The position numbers and the translations under genes are program-made. 32,806 bases of DNA from the NCBI GenBank assembly GCA_030728245.1, contig JANQZX010000048.1, forward strand, positions 1-32,806, written 5' to 3'. This document shows, in pieces, positions 15,729 through 24,154 of this stretch. The DNA comes from Saprospiraceae bacterium (GTDB lineage: Bacteria; Bacteroidota; Bacteroidia; Chitinophagales; Saprospiraceae). The notes under the pieces are model-generated. The model did no database searches and had not been told where the DNA came from. It was given only the letters and a program-made list of their open reading frames with translations. Positions within the stretch are counted from its first letter, which is position 1. Each line of letters opens with the position of its first letter.

Positions 15729-17150
15729 TTAAGGGAAAATACCTAAAGAATTATAATCACTGCTTATTTTATTAATTGCGTTAACAAAAGCGGCTGTTCT
15801 AAGATCTGGAATAGCTGGATTATTTACCATTACCTCTCTTATTTCACGATAAGCATTGATCATCGTTTCCTCTAAGCCGGACCGAACGAGATCAATTTCA
15901 TCTGCCCCTCTTGCGATTAAAGCAAATTCTCTTTCATTCACGTTTCTACCCGTTAATTCTTCCACTAAATGAATCACCTGAGTTAATTGATTTTGATTAA
16001 ATCTTTTCTCCATTCTACCAAAACGCATGTGAGAAAGATTTTTCAACCATTCGAAATAAGAAACGGTAACACCACCCGCATTTAAATAGACATCGGGAAT
16101 AATGATAGTACCTTTTGCTAATAATTTTTCCTGAGCGGGAGCGCTAATAGGGCCATTTGCTGCCTCGGCAATAATCTTTGCCTTAATATTATCAACATTA
16201 TCTACTGTGATTACACTTTCCAAAGCAGCGGGCACCAAAATATCGCAAGGCTGTTCCAATATTAACTCCCTATCCTTTTTTTCAAAAGTTTTCAATGCGG
16301 GATAGCCAATAATAGTACCATTTGCCTTTCTGTAAGCTAATAAAGCATGGACATCGATACCGTCAGGGTGATAGATTGCCCCTTCCGCCTCACCAATACC
16401 TATAATTTTAATTTGCCCCTCATCCTGAGAAATCATACCAGTATATGAACCAACATTACCCATTCCCTGGATGATCATAGTTTTACCAGCGGCACCTGGA
16501 GTCAATCCAATTTTCTCCATGTCCTCAGCAAAAGAACAAGCTTCGCGAATGCCATAAAAAACACCTCTGCCTGTTGCCTCCGTTCTTCCCCGAATACCTT
16601 GTTGATTTACTGGTTTTCCCGTTACGCAACCAGCTGCATCCAATTCATCCCCTTTAAAGGTTCTGTAGGTATCATAAATCCAGGCCATTTCTCTTGGGCC
16701 TGTGCCGTAATCTGGTGCAGGAACGTCAATCGCCGGACCTATAAGATTTCGCTTAATCAACTCAGTGGTATATCTCCTGGTAATTTTTTCGAGTTCGTCC
16801 TCTGTGTATTCCCAGGGACTGATTTTAACACCACCCTTTGCACCACCATAAGGAACATCGACAATAGCACATTTATAGGTCATCAATGCAGCTAGCGCCA
16901 TCACTTCGTCCTGAGAAACATGGTTACTATAGCGGATACCTCCCTTTGTTGGTGTCCTATGATGACTATGTTGAACTCTGTAGGCTTCAATAACCTTTAC
17001 TTCTCCTTTAATTTTAACTGGGAAGTTAATTTGGAAGACGGCATTACAAACTTTAATTTGTTGTAATAACCCCGGGGGCAAGCCCGTATGCTCAGCTGCT
17101 CTGTCAAAATAGACATTTACGCTGTCAAAAAAACTAAACTGGTTACTCAT
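15729..17150 (-). CDS. Glu/Leu/Phe/Val dehydrogenase (glutamate dehydrogenase type)
   Basis: A 473-residue amino-acid dehydrogenase. The substrate and catalytic region is intact: TPTKGGIRY (Lys69), TYKCAIVDVP (Lys93), YGGAKGGV (Lys105, the catalytic-type lysine) and PAPDYGTGPREMAW (catalytic Asp). The Rossmann signature is IIQGMGNVGS. It interconverts glutamate and 2-oxoglutarate plus ammonia using NAD(P); cofactor choice cannot be read safely. Its ATG overlaps the ccmD-like stop by 8 bases, so it is translated as part of the ccm cluster. It precedes an Lrp-type regulator. Glutamate is the most likely substrate, as leucine dehydrogenases are shorter. Confidence 0.95.
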   Translation of the reverse strand: MSNQFSFFDSVNVYFDRAAEHTGLPPGLLQQIKVCNAVFQINFPVKIKGEVKVIEAYRVQHSHHRTPTKGGIRYSNHVSQDEVMALAALMTYKCAIVDVPYGGAKGGVKISPWEYTEDELEKITRRYTTELIKRNLIGPAIDVPAPDYGTGPREMAWIYDTYRTFKGDELDAAGCVTGKPVNQQGIRGRTEATGRGVFYGIREACSFAEDMEKIGLTPGAAGKTMIIQGMGNVGSYTGMISQDEGQIKIIGIGEAEGAIYHPDGIDVHALLAYRKANGTIIGYPALKTFEKKDRELILEQPCDILVPAALESVITVDNVDNIKAKIIAEAANGPISAPAQEKLLAKGTIIIPDVYLNAGGVTVSYFEWLKNLSHMRFGRMEKRFNQNQLTQVIHLVEELTGRNVNEREFALIARGADEIDLVRSGLEETMINAYREIREVMVNNPAIPDLRTAAFVNAINKISSDYNSLGIFP

Positions 17151-17349
17151 CTGATTTTATTTGGTTTTCAAATTTGGTAAGGCGGCGGTCAATTAAAATT
17201 AAGTAAAAGGTTATTCCTATAAACAATAACAGCATTACCCCGACAACCACATAAATTTTTCCAATACTTCTCATAAAATCAGCGTTAGCTGCTGAAGCTG
17301 AAAATATGGAAATGAATGACATAAAAACTATTAAGAGAAATCGGCTCAT
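17143..17349 (-). CDS. ccmD: CcmD-family small membrane protein
   Basis: A 68-residue protein with a signal-peptide-like N-terminus (cleavage near SASAANA), then one transmembrane helix (YVVVGVMLLLFIGITFYLI) and a short charged cytoplasmic tail (DRRLTKFENQ). The MRSIGKIYVVV...DRRLTKFE pattern matches the CcmD-family proteins found beside ccmB and ccmC in Bacteroidota. CcmD helps release haem-loaded CcmE from the CcmABC complex in System I cytochrome c maturation. It lies 107 bases past ccmC. Small size makes the call rest on pattern plus context. Confidence 0.82.
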   Translation of the reverse strand: MSRFLLIVFMSFISIFSASAANADFMRSIGKIYVVVGVMLLLFIGITFYLILIDRRLTKFENQIKSDE

Positions 17350-17456
17350 GAAATTTACGTTAAAGGTTATATTTTAAAAAAATACTGAGTACAAAATTGT
17401 TTCATGCTGAAGGTAAAATGATTGATTTTTTTCATAAAAAGAATGATAAAAATCAC

Positions 17457-18512
17457 CTAATCGACATCTTCCCTTAATTTTTGAAGTCTTAGATACCTAA
17501 ATTGGAGAGAACTTAGCCAAAATCCAAACAGAGTGAAACCGATAACTGCCGGATAAAAAACCATGCGCATCGTATTGTCTAAATCCTGGGAACCAAAAGC
17601 TGGATTGCCCCCCGAACCCGGATGAAGGCTATCGGTAAGTCTTGGTATCACATATAACAAGGGAATGAGGGTAGAAAAAGCAAAAATTCCATAAGCTGCA
17701 CAAACTCTCGCTCTCTTCTCAGGGTCTTCAAAAGAAGCCCTTAAAATAAAATAGGCAGCATAGATTAATAACGCAACCACAGTCATATTCTGTTTTATAT
17801 CCCAACTCCAATAGGCGCCCCAGGTATTTTTTGCCCAAAGAGCACCGGTTATGAGACCAAGCAATCCATAAAATATGCCCGTTTGGGTATAAGCTTCTGC
17901 TTTTAAGTCAGATTCAGCGTCCCCCTTTCTTAAATATTTAATACTGTGAATAACTGCAAATAAAAAAAGGAACATCATACCAAACCAAAGCGGCACATGA
18001 AAATAAGTGTTCCGAATGGTTTCACCCAAAATATTCCTAAACGGAAAAGTTATCTGTCCGTTATTTGAAAAATCCCCTGGCTGAACCCATTGAACTTCCT
18101 CTGCAGTTAATACTTTTTCTGTCTGCGTTAAAAAAATCGCTGAGGGCAACACGGAGGTGCCGTCTGCCTCACTATCAATTAAGAGGGTAACCGCATGAAC
18201 TTCTGTATTTTCAGGTAAATTATTAGGAATAGAAAACGTTAGATTCATTCTCCTCTCATCTAAAGCAATCATTTCCGTAGCCGCAATAGCTTTCCCGTTT
18301 TCCCATTTTAACCAGGCGCGAAGGGAATTACCCGCCTCTTTAAAATGCGTATTGTAACCTGTAACTTGAATTTTTAAAGTTTCCCCTGCATTTCCGTAAG
18401 AAGGTTCGACAGATTCAATACCTGATTTTAGGGGAATTAATAAACCCGCTATGATAACATAAACGATTAAAATAACCCCTGAAAATTTCCAAATTTTGCC
18501 CTTTTCAATCAT
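17457..18512 (-). CDS. ccmC: haem-handling cytochrome c biogenesis protein CcmC/CcsA with large extracytoplasmic insertion
   Basis: A multi-pass membrane protein of 351 residues from the ATG at 18512, ten bases past the ccmB stop; a longer frame to 18566 would overlap ccmB. The haem-handling signature WGAYWSWD is at residues 231-238, and conserved periplasmic histidines lie in FHVPLWF (His172) and in the last loop (LHPGSGG). Usual CcmC proteins are about 220-250 residues. Here about 130 residues (roughly 30-160) sit between helix 1 and the TIRNTYFHVP segment. This part begins ESVEPSYGNAGETLKIQVTG, which resembles an IPT/TIG or Ig-like beta-sandwich. CcmC loads haem onto CcmE; ccmE and ccmF are not in the window. 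Confidence 0.9.
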   Translation of the reverse strand: MIEKGKIWKFSGVILIVYVIIAGLLIPLKSGIESVEPSYGNAGETLKIQVTGYNTHFKEAGNSLRAWLKWENGKAIAATEMIALDERRMNLTFSIPNNLPENTEVHAVTLLIDSEADGTSVLPSAIFLTQTEKVLTAEEVQWVQPGDFSNNGQITFPFRNILGETIRNTYFHVPLWFGMMFLFLFAVIHSIKYLRKGDAESDLKAEAYTQTGIFYGLLGLITGALWAKNTWGAYWSWDIKQNMTVVALLIYAAYFILRASFEDPEKRARVCAAYGIFAFSTLIPLLYVIPRLTDSLHPGSGGNPAFGSQDLDNTMRMVFYPAVIGFTLFGFWLSSLQFRYLRLQKLREDVD

Positions 18513-18522
18513 GATAATTCGT

Positions 18523-19182
18523 TTAATCTCTCCAGATGAATGGAAATAATAACAATGCAACTCCACATAATAATAAGTCTATGGCCACTAATATCGCAAG
18601 GTCACCGCTAACTGCTGTGTCTTGTATAAGCCTTAAGGCGTGAGCCGATATTTTCACTAACATCAATATAATCGGTATTATTAATGGGAAACTTAATACT
18701 GCCAGCAGCGTGGAACTTTGATTACTCGCTGCCACCAATGAGGCTAAAAAGGTGAAAGTAACCGAAAATCCAAAACTTCCTAATAACAAAATAAGCAGAA
18801 ATAAACCTATATCTTTTACAGGATTATCACCGAAAAATATAAATAAACCCCATATTAATAAACTTAATACTAATAGTAACAAGGTATTATAAACTATCTT
18901 TGCTATTAAAACATGAGATGGGTTCAATAAACTGTAATAGTACAGCACCCTGTTTCCTTTTTCCTGAACAAAACTTTTGACCATGGCGTTAACGGCAACA
19001 AACAATAGAATAATCCAGAAAAGGGTATTCCATACATTGGGTTGTATCTTTACAAAAGTTTCATAAACAACAAATAAAGTGGAAATTACATACAAAAATA
19101 TACCGCTGATGGCAGAACGAGTTCTGAACTCTAACAAAAACTCTTTTCGTAACAACAATAAAATGAAATGTAAATCCTTCAT
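18523..19182 (-). CDS. ccmB: haem exporter subunit CcmB
   Basis: A 219-residue protein with about six transmembrane helices and no soluble domain, matching CcmB, the membrane partner of the CcmA ATPase. The N-terminus (LLLRKEFLLEFRTRSAISG) and the PLIIPIILMLVK helix fit the family. I set the start at the ATG at 19182 rather than a TTG two codons upstream. It leads ccmC, ccmD and gdhA on the minus strand. No ccmA is adjacent. The 5' end overlaps the start of the divergent amidase gene by about 20 bases. Confidence 0.92.
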   Translation of the reverse strand: MKDLHFILLLLRKEFLLEFRTRSAISGIFLYVISTLFVVYETFVKIQPNVWNTLFWIILLFVAVNAMVKSFVQEKGNRVLYYYSLLNPSHVLIAKIVYNTLLLLVLSLLIWGLFIFFGDNPVKDIGLFLLILLLGSFGFSVTFTFLASLVAASNQSSTLLAVLSFPLIIPIILMLVKISAHALRLIQDTAVSGDLAILVAIDLLLCGVALLLFPFIWRD

Positions 19183-20380
19183 ATTCAATTTCTTAAAAAA
19201 GAAAACTCCTCCTAGATTTATTCATGAATACAAATATAAACTACTCTCATCAATCTTTGCCATAGTTATGCTGCTATCTTCTGCAAATATCAAGGAAGAC
19301 TGGTTAACGGTGAAGGCCAAACAAGGAGATGGGATAAAAAAATTATTAGTCCGTTACCATTTAGATACCCACTCATGTAATGAGGAAAAATTTCTTTCTC
19401 TGAATAATTTATCTCCCGAGGCTAACCTAATCCTTGATAAAACTTACCTTTTACCTATTAAACAGGTTGGCTTTGACGGTAAATCAATCCGGACAAGCTT
19501 AGGCATTACCGAATTTGAGAAAGCAAAGGAAATTGAAAAATACAATGAACAACTTGTTTCAGCTGGTATTAAACCAAAGTCATTTCAAACGGATAAAATG
19601 CTTTGGATTCCGCATCATTTTACCCCATGTAATTTACCAGTTAACTCAGTTACCACTAATGAAAAGGGGTTCCCGATTTTTGGAAAATATGAATCAACGC
19701 CGATCCTCTCTGATGTTTTAAAAGGTAAAATATTTTATATTATCAGTGGCCACGGCGGGCCTGATCCTGGTGCTCAGGTGGTGAAAAATGGTCATACGCT
19801 TTGTGAAGACGAATATGCTTATGATGTAGGCTTGCGACTCTGCAGAAAACTTATTCAGGAAGGAGCTATGTCCTACATGATTACCCGGGATGGCAATGAT
19901 GGTATCAGAGATGACGAAATGTTACTTTGCGATAGGGATGAAACGGTCTGGGGCGGTGAGAAAATCCCTCTGAGTCAACTAAAAAGATTGGAACAGCGGA
20001 TAGATGTAGTAAAATCATTGTACGAAAAAAATAAAAAAATAGCACCTAATGGCCAGTTTCTTTTAGAAATTCATGTTGATTCGAGGCATACAGAACAACA
20101 GGTTGACCTTTTTCTTTACCATCAGGCAAATAGTCAAATTTCACATCAAATGGCCAATAATATTCATAAAACATTCAGAGAAAAATATAAGGAGAACCGC
20201 TCAACGGGTGTTTATAAAGGAACCTTGTCAAGCCGTGAATTATATTCTCTTGAAAATGCACCCATGCCTGCTGTTTATATTGAACTCGGTAACTTGAGAA
20301 ATAACTTCGATCAGCAGCGATTTATTTTGCCTTCCAACAGACAGGCTTTGGCCAATTGGCTTTTCGAGGGCGTAAAATAA
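19163..20380 (+). CDS. N-acetylmuramoyl-L-alanine amidase (amidase_3) with LysM-like domain
   Basis: A cell-wall amidase of about 405 residues. From the ATG at 19163 a hydrophobic segment (LLSSIFAIVMLLSS, about residues 27-40) gives export or a membrane anchor. A LysM-like region follows (VKAKQGDGIKKLLVRY to YLLPI). The zinc amidase domain has ISGHGGPDPGA (His197), the LCEDEYAYDV glutamate, LLEIHVDSR (His304) and the catalytic Glu374 in VYIELGNLRN. It hydrolyses the bond between muramic acid and L-Ala in cell division or wall turnover. In-frame starts further 3' lose the hydrophobic segment, so an overlap with ccmB of about 20 bases seems real. It converges on the helicase-like gene with a 5-base gap. 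Confidence 0.88.
   Translation: MKCKSFIFNFLKKKTPPRFIHEYKYKLLSSIFAIVMLLSSANIKEDWLTVKAKQGDGIKKLLVRYHLDTHSCNEEKFLSLNNLSPEANLILDKTYLLPIKQVGFDGKSIRTSLGITEFEKAKEIEKYNEQLVSAGIKPKSFQTDKMLWIPHHFTPCNLPVNSVTTNEKGFPIFGKYESTPILSDVLKGKIFYIISGHGGPDPGAQVVKNGHTLCEDEYAYDVGLRLCRKLIQEGAMSYMITRDGNDGIRDDEMLLCDRDETVWGGEKIPLSQLKRLEQRIDVVKSLYEKNKKIAPNGQFLLEIHVDSRHTEQQVDLFLYHQANSQISHQMANNIHKTFREKYKENRSTGVYKGTLSSRELYSLENAPMPAVYIELGNLRNNFDQQRFILPSNRQALANWLFEGVK
19231..19238 (-). promoter_or_regulatory. candidate -7 element of the ccm cluster
   Basis: TATATTTG on the minus strand matches TAnnTTTG exactly, 49 bases upstream of the ccmB ATG and inside the 5' coding part of the amidase. A -33 TTTG at the right spacing is not clear. 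If real, the ccm-gdhA transcript starts within the opposing gene. Confidence 0.35.
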
Positions 20381-20385
20381 ACGCC

Positions 20386-23300
20386 TTAGTCCATAGCGTT
20401 GATATTTGAAAGTAACCTTTTGATTTCTAAGCTATTATTTTTCCACCAATTTACTGTCCAGACAGGTAATAATTCAATATTATACTTTCTTAATTTATTC
20501 GTTTGTCTTACTTCCCAAATAAAGTCAGTGTGGGTTTCATTGGCATGAAATCCATCTAACAGAAAAAATATATAATTAGACTGAGCCATTTTTCTCTTTA
20601 TAAAAAATGGAAAAAAGTCCTGATTGAAAAAGATATTTTTTTGAATATCGTGAGTTGGAAGTTTATCCTCGAGTTTCAACGACAATACCGACCAAAATGA
20701 AGGATAATGTCCTTTAAACGAATCTTCTACTTCGGGTTTAAATTTTTGAAACTCATAATCCAAAGAATAGATATCTCTAACACTTATGGCTTCTAATAAT
20801 TTTAAATAAGGAATGAATAAATCATCATTATTTTCCAGTTCCACCATTTGTGCTCTTTTAAAGGAGCTAATGACCGTCAGATTATCCAGAGGTAACTGTG
20901 CCATTAATTCCACATAAGAAGGAGTGAAATAACCCACGTTTACATACTTATTTACATCATGGTAGGTGGTTAAAAGGTACACCGAATGAAAATGTTTAGA
21001 TTGAATATCATCTGGCGTTAGAATTTCCAAACCATATTTTACCAGATGAGTAAAATGATTATTCAACGTTGATTCCTGGTGTTGAATCTTAAAAATCAAT
21101 GTAGAAATAAAATTTCTTTGGGTTTCCGTCATACAAACAACCCCTATGGTTGGTATATTTTCAGGCGTTGAGTAGCGAATTTTTGAAAGCTCGTCGATGA
21201 GAAAAGTAGCTTCTTCCTCATTTATCCCATTCGGCTGAAGGACACCATTAATTCTATGAAAATGAATGTTAGCATCTTTAATTGCATGAATAGTAGGGTG
21301 ACCTCCCTTCCACTGTTGCCATGGATTTCCCGGATAAAAGCAATGAATTTTTGATAGGCGAGAAACAGGATACCTCTGTTTTAGCTCATTTTCAATATAT
21401 TCATTAGGAAATGAAGGGTTATAAAAATATGTCACTCGAGGGGCCAGCGATTGAAATTTCGACAAAAAAGCGGGAGATGAATATGATGCATCGCCCCAGA
21501 AAATATGATCAAAATAAAGAGATGGATTATCTTTAAAAAGCTCATTTAGCTGATTAATTGTCATACATACTACTGGAAAACAGTCTGTAAGCAATGGATT
21601 AATATCCTTTAAGAACAATAAATAATCTACTTCATTCAAAGATTCCTTTTCAAACCATCTTATTATTTTTTGTATGGTATGTTTCTCTTCTTTTCTTAAC
21701 TGTTTAATACGTTCTTTCCTTTTTTGAAACCACACAGATTGTATTTGCCGGGGTAACATGCTACGAAATAGCTCCCAATCGGCCTCAAAAGTCTCCAGCG
21801 GCAAGGATGAATCGGGAAGTTGGTGATGGTAGTGTCGTAATAAGACTTGGTGTAAGTACCAATTTTTGAAGGTCATTGACCAATCCTCCGGATTAATTGT
21901 CGAAAAAGATTGTATAATTGTCTTTGCTCCTTTAGAAAGATTTTTCCAACTTAACTGCCATTGATAAAAGACAGGAAAGTCACGAAAATTTAGAAGAATC
22001 AGATCCAAATTATTAACCAGAGCTTCCAACCATTTTTGACGGGCTACTAAGGTTAGAGAATGATGTTCTAATTTTTCGAGAAAGAATGACTTAGCATTAA
22101 AGCGCTGAATAGCTTCATCCATTAAAGTTTCAAGTTCGACAAATAAATCTTTCGTATTCCCAAAAGAATTTACATTGGCACTGGAGGCACGAAGAACTTC
22201 CTCATTCACATAATCTGGAAGTCTTGATTGCCATTCTACGGCACTTTCCATCAAGGCGTCTATGTACCCCATCCAATCTCCTAAATGGGAAACACCAAAA
22301 TCCTGAGGCATTTCAGGAAAAACCCAGATTTTCTGATTATGAATTTTATTACTTAACAGTTGAAATAACACATTTAATTCTTCCCGTGCTTCTATAATTT
22401 TTTTTCCCCGACCGGCCACTTTACTATATAAAAGGAGAGAAAAACTTTTTGTATAAATAAAGTCATTGCCGTACAAATCAAAGTATCCATCAAATTTATT
22501 TTTCAACTCCTCTATAAGCTCTATAATCAACTGAATTTCATTAAACAAGTGAATATTTAAAGAGTCTGAATACTGTGCCAGACCATTTGAGTATTCAACA
22601 AGAATAAATCGAAAGTTATTCCTTTCTTCGTTTAAAAGTAAATTAAATTGATCCGCTCCTTCTTCAAAATCAGAAAGGTCTATAAGGCTGGTATTTAAAA
22701 CATTTAAAGGATGTTGGAGCGTGTTAATCGCTTCAAATCTTTTTTGTAAGGGTTCAATTTCTGACAATAAGGAATAAAATTCCGAGGGTATAAAATTAAA
22801 ATTATCCGTAGGGATTCTAATATTAACTAATTTAATTTCATCACTACTAACGCTTTGTAAAAACAGGGTAACAACCTCTGTCCAATCAAGCTGGTCAAAT
22901 ATTTTTTTTCTGGACGCACCATAAGCCATTGATAACTTTGTAAAAAGCCTCTGGCAGGAAGCCAAAATTTCTTTAAAGTTATCTCCAGCAAACACGGGAG
23001 AATTTTTTTCCTGTTGAATAATAAAAGTTAATCTTTTAATGAGTTGTCTTAACTGTTCGTCCCCATGTTGAGATAAAACCAGATTTTCTAAATTATTTGA
23101 AGAAAAATAATGGTCCATGGATTGAAAAAATCCATTATTTTCGGAAATAATAAGGCAGGTCCTACCATTCGATAAGGCATTAGAAACCATATTAAAAAGT
23201 AAAAATTTCTTCCCGGTTCCTGCAGAGCCTTCAATAATCGTATGCGTATTTTCCTGAATCTTGTGATATGCTGTGGCCTGTTCAGGCAATAAAACTTGCA

Positions 23301-23961
23301 AACCAAAAGAATGTCCTGGCAAGGTAACATTTTGGTTTTTAGCAAAATAAAGTAGCTCCTCTTTTTGTTCAAATAGTGATTTAAGAACCATTAATTGAAC
23401 AGAATTTAAAATTTTGTATTCATTTTTCCTGATCTCTATATTTTCTGCGCCAGACAAAGGAACAATAACATCATTACTATTAAATAGAGGATCAACAGCT
23501 TGATTTATAGCTCTAAAATCATCAAGATCAATTCCATTTTTATTTAAAAATGGCGAAATCACCGCTTTTAATTTATCGAAGGAAGGAAGGGCTAAAATTA
23601 CAGGATTTACTACAGGCAACAAGGAAACATTACGGTAAAACATCCACTTTACCCCCACCTTATCAACTGGTGTCAATGAAATATCCCAGATAAAAAAAGG
23701 TATAGCTTTAACCTCGTTTCCCTGCATTGAAACCAATAAAGGGTATCCAACTTTAAGGGAAGGCGTTCCAAATTTAGCGTATAATAATTTTTGCTTATGA
23801 AAAATTTCCCAGGTCAGCGCGGGAGAGAGGGTATTAAAAACCAGATTGGACGGAACAATTAAATGTCCGGAGTCAGCAACCCACCTCAAAAAATCTATAT
23901 CTTTTGAAAATGCTAAAATATCTAAAGCTTTTTCGTTTGTTCTTAACCTTTCATTTCCCAT
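20386..23961 (-). CDS. large degenerate SF1-helicase/nuclease-like protein (DUF4011/Hhe-like)
   Basis: A cytoplasmic protein of 1191 residues from the ATG at 23961 (a TTG three codons earlier is less likely). The N-terminal part (PLLVSMQGNEVKAIPFFIWDISL, split by divergence; later NPVILALPS) resembles DUF4011-type helicases. A P-loop-like motif GSAGTGKK occupies residues 245-252, but the usual Ser/Thr after Gly-Lys is Lys. The probable Walker B reads FDHIFWGDAS with Gly823-Asp824 in place of Asp-Glu. Long helical inserts lie between. The C-terminal 70 residues (FLLDGFHANETHTDF, IELLPVWTVNWWKNN) resemble the REase_MTES_1575 / Vsr-like nuclease that ends such helicases. The ATPase may be dead or altered. 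Defence is one idea. It is convergent with the amidase and divergent from a PAS-AraC gene. Confidence 0.6.
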   Translation of the reverse strand: MGNERLRTNEKALDILAFSKDIDFLRWVADSGHLIVPSNLVFNTLSPALTWEIFHKQKLLYAKFGTPSLKVGYPLLVSMQGNEVKAIPFFIWDISLTPVDKVGVKWMFYRNVSLLPVVNPVILALPSFDKLKAVISPFLNKNGIDLDDFRAINQAVDPLFNSNDVIVPLSGAENIEIRKNEYKILNSVQLMVLKSLFEQKEELLYFAKNQNVTLPGHSFGLQVLLPEQATAYHKIQENTHTIIEGSAGTGKKFLLFNMVSNALSNGRTCLIISENNGFFQSMDHYFSSNNLENLVLSQHGDEQLRQLIKRLTFIIQQEKNSPVFAGDNFKEILASCQRLFTKLSMAYGASRKKIFDQLDWTEVVTLFLQSVSSDEIKLVNIRIPTDNFNFIPSEFYSLLSEIEPLQKRFEAINTLQHPLNVLNTSLIDLSDFEEGADQFNLLLNEERNNFRFILVEYSNGLAQYSDSLNIHLFNEIQLIIELIEELKNKFDGYFDLYGNDFIYTKSFSLLLYSKVAGRGKKIIEAREELNVLFQLLSNKIHNQKIWVFPEMPQDFGVSHLGDWMGYIDALMESAVEWQSRLPDYVNEEVLRASSANVNSFGNTKDLFVELETLMDEAIQRFNAKSFFLEKLEHHSLTLVARQKWLEALVNNLDLILLNFRDFPVFYQWQLSWKNLSKGAKTIIQSFSTINPEDWSMTFKNWYLHQVLLRHYHHQLPDSSLPLETFEADWELFRSMLPRQIQSVWFQKRKERIKQLRKEEKHTIQKIIRWFEKESLNEVDYLLFLKDINPLLTDCFPVVCMTINQLNELFKDNPSLYFDHIFWGDASYSSPAFLSKFQSLAPRVTYFYNPSFPNEYIENELKQRYPVSRLSKIHCFYPGNPWQQWKGGHPTIHAIKDANIHFHRINGVLQPNGINEEEATFLIDELSKIRYSTPENIPTIGVVCMTETQRNFISTLIFKIQHQESTLNNHFTHLVKYGLEILTPDDIQSKHFHSVYLLTTYHDVNKYVNVGYFTPSYVELMAQLPLDNLTVISSFKRAQMVELENNDDLFIPYLKLLEAISVRDIYSLDYEFQKFKPEVEDSFKGHYPSFWSVLSLKLEDKLPTHDIQKNIFFNQDFFPFFIKRKMAQSNYIFFLLDGFHANETHTDFIWEVRQTNKLRKYNIELLPVWTVNWWKNNSLEIKRLLSNINAMD

Positions 23962-24055
23962 ACTACCCAAACCTGAAACGAACTATATGATAAAATGGCA
24001 CGTTTACATTAAAAATGAACTACTTATTCCAAAAGATAATACATTAATAGATATA

Positions 24056-24063
24056 CAAATATA
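24056..24063 (-). promoter_or_regulatory. candidate -7 element of the helicase-like gene
   Basis: TATATTTG on the minus strand matches TAnnTTTG exactly and lies 94 bases upstream of the ATG at 23961. A weak TTTC at about 24080-24083 is the closest -33 candidate, with a spacing of about 16. The leader would be some 88 bases. The 193-base divergent region also serves the PAS-AraC gene and is otherwise AT-rich without clear structure. Confidence 0.35.
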
Positions 24064-24154
24064 ATAAAATATAGATATCGAAACCATTTAAAAAACATTT
24101 AGTGAATGAACCGTTTAAAAAAAATAATGTTTCTTTTTTCCTTACGAAAAAATT

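Noticed and set aside
18513-18566. A longer ccmC N-terminus overlapping ccmB
   Set aside because: The extension is polar and unlike the family, whereas the ATG at 18512 places helix 1 at the N-terminus as expected.
23962-23970. A TTG start three codons before the helicase-like ATG
   Set aside because: An ATG at 23961 is available and nothing favours the TTG.
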